DNA of 64,000 nucleotides, taken from positions 1-64,000 of the forward strand of contig WHVA01000250.1 of the NCBI GenBank assembly GCA_015179125.1, written 5' to 3'. This document shows positions 56,951 through 64,000 of this stretch, in pieces; the stretch's first letter is position 1; each line of letters begins with the position of its first letter. The translations under genes were made by a program, and so were the position numbers. Source of the DNA: Gautieria morchelliformis. Its lineage: Eukaryota; Basidiomycota; Agaricomycetes; Gomphales; Gomphaceae. Below the pieces are notes generated by a model. That model made no database searches, was not told where the DNA came from, and saw only the letters and a list, made by a program, of their open reading frames with translations.

Positions 56951-57769
56951 GTCACCTTTGAAGAAGTGAGATGGGATGATATAAGAGATCTAGCCTGGCC
57001 AGCTCAACGCCATGCATGTGGCTGTAATTCTATAGCGACGCTGGATCATCCGGGCAGAGGTACCAGCTCGTGTCAATGTTGCTGGATACTGTATGGGGCC
57101 ACGCGTCGATTCTCATTTTGGCGGCATGTCCTGTGCGATGTGAGAAGAGGTCGTATGAAGAGACCATCCCATTTCAAGTGGAGCACCATGACATGGCATC
57201 CGCGATATTATGCACTCGGAGTATCATCTATGATGATGACATGGAGCTGTGCCTGGTAGCCAGGAAGCTACTGAGGTGAGCTGCGACGTGCTTACAGTTC
57301 TAACTTTGTATGCTATGTTAGTATGAAGACAACGCGGCCTAACCGGGCCTCCCGGCACTCCCGAAATATATGGTGTTGGCACTCTGGCATGCATCTGCAG
57401 TCATCCGCTGTCGTGAATCATAATGTCAGCTCCCTTGGAACACCGGTAACAAGCTACCATGGTTGGATCAACAGTCAAACAATGTAAGCAACATTACCTA
57501 GATACACTTCAGCACAGTATTTCCATGCATAGCGTTATCGACCGGATACTGGCGATTCTGAGCGAATGGAGGTTTCGTCGTGCGTGGGCACATCAGAATG
57601 TTGGCAAGGGCGAGCGCTACCAAACCAAGACAACATGCAACACCGACGCCTGACTCTATAGCTATCGCGAGCAGCTTGAGCATGACACAGACACAATATA
57701 TGGACGGCGCTGGTTTCTTGCCGAGCCTGTCATCCTCGACGCCGTTCACCTCTGCAGAAGACGAGCTGG
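56951..57769 (-). pseudogene. Membrane-protein relic M, copy 2
   Basis: Minus-strand frame 57818-57498 includes a hydrophobic segment LLAIAIESGVGVACCLGLVALALANIL followed by CPRTTKPPFAQNRQYPVDNAMHGN. The part homologous to 41441-41900 continues leftwards without open frame. Family unrecognised. Confidence 0.4.
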
Positions 57770-59400
57770 TTGGCGCTAAGAATACAGGTACCAGGGCCAG
57801 GGGCACTTGTCGGCGCATGGCGGTGCACTTGCCGAGATCGATCGATATTCAGGCTTGGCACTTCGCGTGTGCTTCTCGACAGGTCGCACGCCGGAATGCA
57901 GACGTCCAGGCGCCCACGGCGATGCCCATCCAACATCGTCTTGCTGCATGGACACGAAAAATCTGTCGCCGGATGGAAACTACTGGCCGCAGTACCTGCG
58001 TTAGTCAGCTTGAGCTAAGGGCTTGGGACGAAGCCTCCGTCTCCTGACTAACCCACCACCCAACCGTAGTACTTCCCGCTGGTGGGTCACGAGTGCTGTT
58101 GCGGCCTCTGAGCGGATGGCTAAAGGCACCGTTCACGCGCGCAGACCGTTCACTCCCACTAGGCACAGGCTCAGAAGTAGTGACTCCTAAACAGAACTGG
58201 AAGGGCGAGCGGTCGGGGTAGCGGTATCCTCCTGACGAGAGCTTTCGTCGGCTCGAAACCGCTGCGCACCCGTCTCCCCTAGCAACCCTCTTCCCTACCT
58301 GGCAGGAAACCCAATCTTAGGAGACGGCTGCCCGCGGCAGGTGCAAAGGTTGTAGTCTGCCCAGCGGCGCTCTGTTGGACGCAGCGGCCTTGCGGCTTCG
58401 CTCGCAGGCAGCATAGCTAAATGCCCGCCGAACCCCCGTTCCGCCGGCAGACCGCCACTGACCCCTGTCTCGAGAAGCATAGCAGGGGACGTCGCGCGCG
58501 GAGGGGTCGATGTGCTGGACACGCGGGGTGCCCGGATACAAATTGAGCCTCCGACGGTGGTCAGTGTCGTGTGCAGGCTGCTATCCTCAAGTGGGACGTC
58601 ACCGCACTTACGTATATGATTCCGGTCACGAGCGGGTCATTGCCTGACTCCTGCCGCTCTCCTCTCTTCCCACCGCTATACCTACATGCTCTCCACACTC
58701 TCCTCCTTCCTGCCCGCCACACTCGCCGAGAGACTCGACAAGCTCGACGACGCGCCAGCCAGCAGGGTCTCAAGGACGCCCCCAAAGCGTCCGAGGACTC
58801 CAACAAGAAGCACAAGAAAAAAAGCTCTCCTCCATCGAGGCAGGTCTATTTCTGCCTGCTTTCGCTCGATGATCTCACGTATCAGATTGGACCTTCATTG
58901 TCCGGTCGCCCATCGCAAAGTGGGATCCTCCGCTCAATCTCCGCTCCAGCTCGTCCCCGCCCACCCGTCGCGCGACCGCCCGGGCACGGGCACTGCCTCC
59001 TCGTCGACAGCCACGTCTGGCAATCAACGGTTCTCCGCAGATCTAGCGCAAGGCCATGGTGCTGCGCCGCCCCCACTGTCGCCCCCCACCTCAGACTGAC
59101 TACGCCTTCCGCGCGTTACGACTCCTCCGCCTTCTACGCGTCCTCCGCGGGCGCGTCCAGCTCCTTCGCGTCCTTCGCCTCCGCCCGCCGTATGATCACC
59201 CCCCTCTATCAGCGCGCACAACCTCCTCCCCAACACCGTCGTCGACGCCGGCACCGAGACGCGCGTCGCCCATTTCCCCAAACGCGTGCTCGAGGTCGTG
59301 GACCTCGCGCTGCTCGAGCCTGCGGAGGTATGGTTCGACAAGGAAACCACGCCGGGCGCGCGCGCACATCGGGATCTAAGCACTACATTGTTATGTTGAC
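57770..59400 (+). pseudogene. Family H, copy 4 with 494-bp insertion upstream
   Basis: Upstream part 57770-57927 and 58422-58680 matches 42160-42540. The coding remnant starts MLSTLSSFLPATLAERLDKLDDA (58686) and SKDAPKASEDSNKKHKKKSSP in a shifted frame; NQRFSADLAQGHGAAPPPLSPPTSD leads to a stop. The last part PNTVVDAGTETRVAHFPKRVLEVVDLALLEPAEVWFDKETTPG (about 59230-59360) is the best preserved version of the C-terminal motif. Frameshifts separate the parts. Confidence 0.45.
57928..58421. mobile_element. 494-bp SINE-like insertion, TSD ATGCCC
   Basis: Absent from family H copies 1 and 2, which read gatgcccgccg(a/c)gccc continuously. Flanked by ATGCCC (57922-57927, 58422-58427). Contains tggctaaaggc (A-box-like, about 58117) and ggctcgaaacc (B-box-like, about 58249). 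No poly(A) and no long ORF. The A-B spacing (about 130 bp) is much longer than in tRNAs. Confidence 0.5.
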
Positions 59401-59689
59401 GTGTTCGGCTGTGGTGTCGTGTCGTATCTGGCGTCGTGCCCTATGCTGACATGCTGGTTGGCTGTCGTGTTCTATCGTCCATCTGGGTCTTTCTTGTCAT
59501 ATATCGCCTACAATATCGTGACCCAGAAAGAATTATGTCCATACATGCCTGCGCGTCGTGTGTGAGGCATGTATCATGAGGTGCGGTGCACTTGTGGGGT
59601 TCAACAGTGAGCCTCCCAAGACAAACCTTCGTCTCGACGCATATAAATCTGTGTATCTTCTATCTACTACATACATTTTCTACAAAACC
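59401..59689. other. Shortened spacer between family H copy 4 and DUF6533 copy F
   Basis: Begins like 43300-43490; the tRNA-like sequence and most of the spacer are deleted, and the tail of copy F starts abruptly at about 59695. Confidence 0.5.
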
Positions 59690-61415
59690 CTCTCCAGGAC
59701 ATCCAGTTGCCCAAGGAAACTCATCCAACTCTATCCCAGCAGGCCCAGCCTCTTCATGGTGGATTTCCTGAACAGGCACATTGTCCTCCAAGGTCTCAGC
59801 ACTAAAAGCCTGGGTCAAGTCTGGGTTTCCAAATTCAGCCACTATGGCATTGTGAACACTTTTTCTGGTGGCTTGAAAGGTGGAGAATGAAAGAGGAGGT
59901 AATGAGGGGCTGTGAAGTCGACTGTGTCTCTCTTGGAGAGTTATATGGAACCGGCAGATGATAATCGCTGACAAGCTGTATGTGCACCATTAGTACAACC
60001 ATGTCCTTTTTTATAAATTGGTGAGAATATACCTGTTCTGAAGAGTGTTTAAGATGCCAGAAAGGCTTGGCTTTATATCCCAACAGAGCTGAGATTAGCC
60101 ATTTTGTTATCATGATCGATACCTTACATACCCTTAACACCTAAATTGATAGAGAACATGAAGTGAACTCTGAAGCTCAACAGGTTGCTAAGTAACTGTA
60201 CCTTATTTGTGATAGTATCAGCCAAAGTAATTGTAAGCACAAATCTGAATATGAATCAGATATATGAAATATCATAGAGAACAATATTCTATACCCATAT
60301 CTGACAAAGCCTTACTTGTAGATTAGTGATATATCCACACATGTAAGCACTATGTTGCATACTCACCTTGGTAAATCACTAGACTAATGAGAGATTTCTT
60401 ATCCTGGATTTCACCTTTCCGCCAAAGTTTCAAGGTTTCAATTGAGCTCAGGATGGTTACCATCACAACTCCAGTATCAAAAAGGATTACAGTAACACCT
60501 TGTATGGTATCCACTGTCAAAGGTATTCAGACACAGTTTGGGAAAGTCCAGGCCTCTATATCTTACACCTGGAGAATCTTTTAGTATAAATCTAGGTAGA
60601 AATTCCTAGTCCATACTGACAAATTCAATGCATTAAGGTGTGAATCAGTGGGATTGCAGTTGTCCAAAACAGACAGATACTATATCCAGTGAAGTGAACA
60701 TATGTTATTTATGTAAAGTTGGGACAGGGACATACCACTTCAGCAATAATAGCACTAAGAATAAGCACCCCAAGAACAGCCATAACTCTTTTATTCTGAA
60801 AGGAGATAGCATAGGTGCGAGCTAGCAGAAGGCCTAGGCAAGTAAATGGTGTGAATAATTTTAACTGAAAGATAGATGGGTATTATCACTCACCCTGTAC
60901 TCCAATCAGAGCAGGGATATTGAAAGCATCACTTAGACGAAATATATTATTACATTTCCTTCAAATATATGAGCCCTTAGGTTGCTTCTTCATAAGGAAT
61001 AAAAGTCATACTAGATCCTCGTTCAAATCAGTCAGGTTGTTACACACGAGAACCTTGGTAATTACCTCAAGGGATATGTTAGCTAACTGAGAATACGGCA
61101 CGAGAAGAAGGGAAGCCAAGCTCAGGTAACGAGCGAGCAAATAGAGAATGGTGCCAATTTTGACGTTCTTGCGCCAAATGTGCCTGATATCCAATGGCAG
61201 TGTGAGAAGAGTGTCGTATATGAGCAGTGCTGTGTAACAAGCTATGGAAATTGTGGAATTAGGCGGGGGACATATATGCATACCAAGTGTTGCGAAGTTG
61301 ACGAAGTCGGTCGCAAAGCTACTTCAGGTAAGTTCTTCTGCATCTCACTGAAGGCAGTAAGTACGTACGTGTCTGATAGTATCTGGATAAAAGCCGAGGG
61401 GTCCGCCTGAGCCAT
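59690..61415 (-). pseudogene. DUF6533 family gene, copy F (frameshift, truncated tail)
   Basis: Start ATG 61415 (MAQADPSAFIQIL). The initiator frame ends at 61242 (RLIPQFP), while the core ALLIYDTLLTLPLDIRHIWRKNVKIGTILYLLARY is in another frame (61281-61006), a frameshift of the same kind as in copy E. The TM exon (about 60520-60385) and the tail IICRFHITLQERHSRLHS are open, but the tail ends at GCPG followed by unrelated residues (EGFVENVCSR) at the junction near 59697. No insertions. Confidence 0.72.
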
Positions 61416-61880
61416 GGTACAAGCAAGAAAAGCTGGGATGTAGACGAGGGACTCAGTTGTGCGTAGCGATGTGGGGTTGGAGTAGCAGACCGCGGAAGGT
61501 GTCTCGTATAGTATATAAGTTTCTGGCCATGGGTGGTGCCAGGTCAACAGATATTCGTAGCATGCAGTATCAGTGCCAAAGCCTGGCACAATTACAAGGC
61601 GGAAGGGTCTGATCAAACATTGGATGTAAAACAATTAAGCTTAGCAATACAACGTCGAAGCATCAGATATCGTTAGCCTGGCTCGGGCAGGTAATTGAGC
61701 CCTGGCTTCTTGCCAGGCATTGGTTATTATATACGATTTGCCTGGGCGGCATGGTCGCCAAGATCCGTTTAAAACTTGTCGTCATGTAAGCACACTTGGC
61801 ACTCAGTGACAACTCAGTGCCGTGTCAGCGCCACACCACATGAGAACCAACTGCGACAAGCTCACTGGTGTATATTAAGA
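61416..61880 (-). promoter_or_regulatory. Promoter and upstream repeat of copy F
   Basis: TATA-like tagtatataag at about 61508. Conserved upstream block as in C-E. Confidence 0.45.
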
Positions 61881-62640
61881 TGACGCCTCTCCAGTGTGTC
61901 ACCTTTGAAGAGGAAGTGAGATGAGATGATATAAGAGATCTAGCCTGGCCAGCTCAGATCAACGCCATCACTGGCTGTAATTCTACCGCGATGCTGGTTG
62001 ACCTCGGCAGATGTATCAGCTCGTGCAAATGTTGCTGGATATTGTATGGGGCCACGCGTCGATTCTCATTTTGGTGGCACGTCCTGTACGACGTGAGACG
62101 AGGTCGTATGAAGAGACCACGAATTTTAATGGAGCACCATGACATGGTATTCGCGTGATATTGTACACTCGCGGGATGATGACATAGATGCTGTGCCTGG
62201 TGGACAGGAAGCTACTGAGGTGATCGTGCTTGCAGGTCTAGCTTGGTATGATATACTAGTATGAAGACAACGCGACCTAACAGGAATCTACAGTATTGGA
62301 CATCTGGGATGCTTTTGCAGTCATCCGCTGTCGTGAATCATGATGTCAGCTCCCTTGAAACACCGTAACAAGCTAAACTGGTTGGATCCACAGTCAAACA
62401 ATGCAAGCAGCATTACCCAGATACACTTCATCCAGTTTCACAGGATTTCCAAGCATGGCGTTATCGACCGGATACTGGCGCTTCTGAGCGAATTGAGGCT
62501 TCGTCGTACTTGGTCACATCAGAATGTTGGCAAGGGCGAGCGCTACCAGACCAAGACAACATGCAACATCGACGCCTGACTCTATAGCTATCACGAGCAG
62601 CATGAGCATGACACAGACAAAATATGGACGGCGCTAGTTT
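61881..62640 (-). pseudogene. Membrane-protein relic M, copy 3
   Basis: Homologous to 56951-57690. The TM-containing frame reads MLMLLVIAIESGVDVACCLGLVALALANIL with a stop soon after, followed by FAQKRQYPVDNAMLGNPVKLDEVYLGN. Confidence 0.4.
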
Positions 62641-64000
62641 CCTTGGGGAGGTCGGTGTCAGACAACACGCGTGCACCGCACCCGCACCGCCTGATACACG
62701 GCTCACACGCGACGGGCCAGAGGCACGTACGGTCGTTCCTGCTAGATTATGATTATGGGTTAGTGGGCGATAGGGCGATATATGACAGGACAGACCGAGA
62801 TGGACGACGGCAAACCAACGAGCACAGCACGAGAGGACGCGACGTGACAACAATACGAGATGATAACACAGCCGAACACGTCGACATTTAAAATGCAGGT
62901 AGGGCTTTGATCCAGATTCCCTGGCCAGGATCCTGATGGCAGTGGGTGGGTCGTCTTGTGTGAATGTCCCTCCCGTTCTACCCCGTCCGTGCGCACTCTT
63001 GTTCTATTGCTGGCTGCTGAGCTATGTGGAGCACCCTTGGCCAAAAGGGAGGAACAGAAACGAATACTTCCGTACCCACTCACCCACCTACAAACCCTGC
63101 AATTCGAGGTCCCTGTCGAGGCGCCAATCCTCGCACAGCGCTCAGCGTTCAATCGCCCGTCCGGTCTCAAACCGTGTTCCCTCAGATATGGAGTCGCCCC
63201 CTCTCGTGCGCTGTTTCGCTGTGCGTGATAAGTTATTCGTTCGTAGACGCACAGCCAACGTGCACATGCCTACGTGGTGCCACTGGCCCAGTGGCCCAGC
63301 ACAATCAGCGGTAGGGTCGAACGAGACGCGGAGGCAGAGAAGGATAGCAGGAGATATGATCCCTGGAGTTGAGCTCCAACATGGCGGCGTTTGCGGGAGA
63401 GGTGGTGGGCCATGTCGCACATTACATATTTTTGGAGATACGTCACGCGTTTTTATAAGCAAGGAGTGCACGTAGGGCATATCCTCTTGAAGCGTGGCTT
63501 TTATAGTGTGTCTGGTGTATGCTATGGCCCGTGACAACGCATACGTGTATTTCTGTCGATTTCCTGGAAAGGTGAATGCGTACGCGTGGCTTAGAATGCT
63601 GCTGTAGCTCATAGCTATAGACGTCGGACGCGGCGCATTGGCACATATAGTTCATTCAGTGGCGGCCTCCCATGCGCGGCTGATGTTAGACGAGCATGTT
63701 GGGAGGTTAATCTTGGAGTGCACCGAGCGTACGCGGCCACTGCGGCAGTTGCTATATTGGACTTACGATGTCAGACATGTCCATTTGAGGCGGGCTGTGC
63801 GAGGCGGGGGTATGCATGCTCGACGAACAACGGGTGCGTGAGGAACTCCCACTCGGCAGGCCTCCTGTACGACATGCACCGTGCGTTCCCCGCAACTGCG
63901 ACGTAGCTAATGAAAATGCAGAGCAAGGATGAACGGTATAACAATAGGAGGGCCGGAAGTGGAGACACCTTCGATGGGATGGGCGTGCTACTAGTGCCAC
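62641..64000. repeat. Duplicated block R, copy 2 (runs off the window)
   Basis: Colinear with 32481-34010, up to ggagacaccttcgatggg at the window end. In the A unit this block directly follows the DUF6533 promoter; here it follows relic M, so copy 1 has lost M. Confidence 0.6.

Noticed and set aside
58240..58275. Possible tRNA around the ggctcgaaacc motif
   Set aside because: The flanking bases do not form a five-pair T-stem, and the A-box-like motif is about 130 bp away. It is kept only as a pol III-like signal.
58571..59449. 292-codon GC-rich ORF
   Set aside because: It is a composite of wrong frames across the decayed family H copy 4. The conserved peptides lie in other frames.

Overview
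This window looks like a transposon-rich accessory region of a filamentous basidiomycete, probably an agaricomycete. The evidence is short introns (about 57-61 nt where I could place them), several DUF6533-type membrane-protein genes, a seven-TM gene in many short exons, kinase-like genes of the expanded basidiomycete type, and fungal Ty1/copia, Ty3/gypsy (with chromodomain) and LINE elements. It has no bacterial features and no CRISPR array.

Layout. 1-4.1 kb: a 407-aa ORF with a PD-(D/E)XK nuclease-like core lies between two divergent copies of a kinase-like gene on the opposite strand; copy 2 has lost the ATP-binding segment. 4.6-9.0 kb: the most ordinary gene space, with a multi-exon seven-TM gene (+), a frameshifted phosphoesterase tail (-) and a multi-exon DUF6533 gene (-). 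10.1-26.2 kb: nested retroelements. These are two gypsy fragments in inverted orientation, a captured 5' end of the seven-TM gene, the 3' part of a chromovirus with a long extra ORF between its chromodomain and its 3' LTR, a 5'-truncated copia element interrupted by an AT-rich repeat, and a decayed LINE with endonuclease, RT and RNase H ending in poly(A). 26.3-29.8 kb: a Helitron-like terminus, a minisatellite and another gypsy fragment.

30-64 kb: a segmental-duplication array. Six copies (A-F) of one DUF6533 gene (five on -, copy B inverted) alternate with copies of a GC-rich hypothetical gene, membrane-protein relics and initiator-tRNA-Met-like sequences. With insertions removed, the C-F units are roughly 4-5 kb. 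The array is peppered with insertions that have readable target-site duplications: solo LTRs, two copies of a fold-back MITE with CACTG ends and 3-bp TSDs, a 494-bp SINE-like insert, and one very young full-length copia (51602-56095; identical 222-bp LTRs, 5-bp TSD, half-tRNA-iMet-type primer site, a single nonsense codon).

How it fits together: it is mostly an amplification and decay landscape, not a pathway. The likely functional genes are the seven-TM gene (4607-6083), the DUF6533 gene (7275-8998), possibly the nuclease-like ORF, and perhaps DUF6533 copy A. The points most worth following are the nuclease/kinase cluster, the extra chromovirus ORF, the fold-back MITE family and the amplified DUF6533 array.
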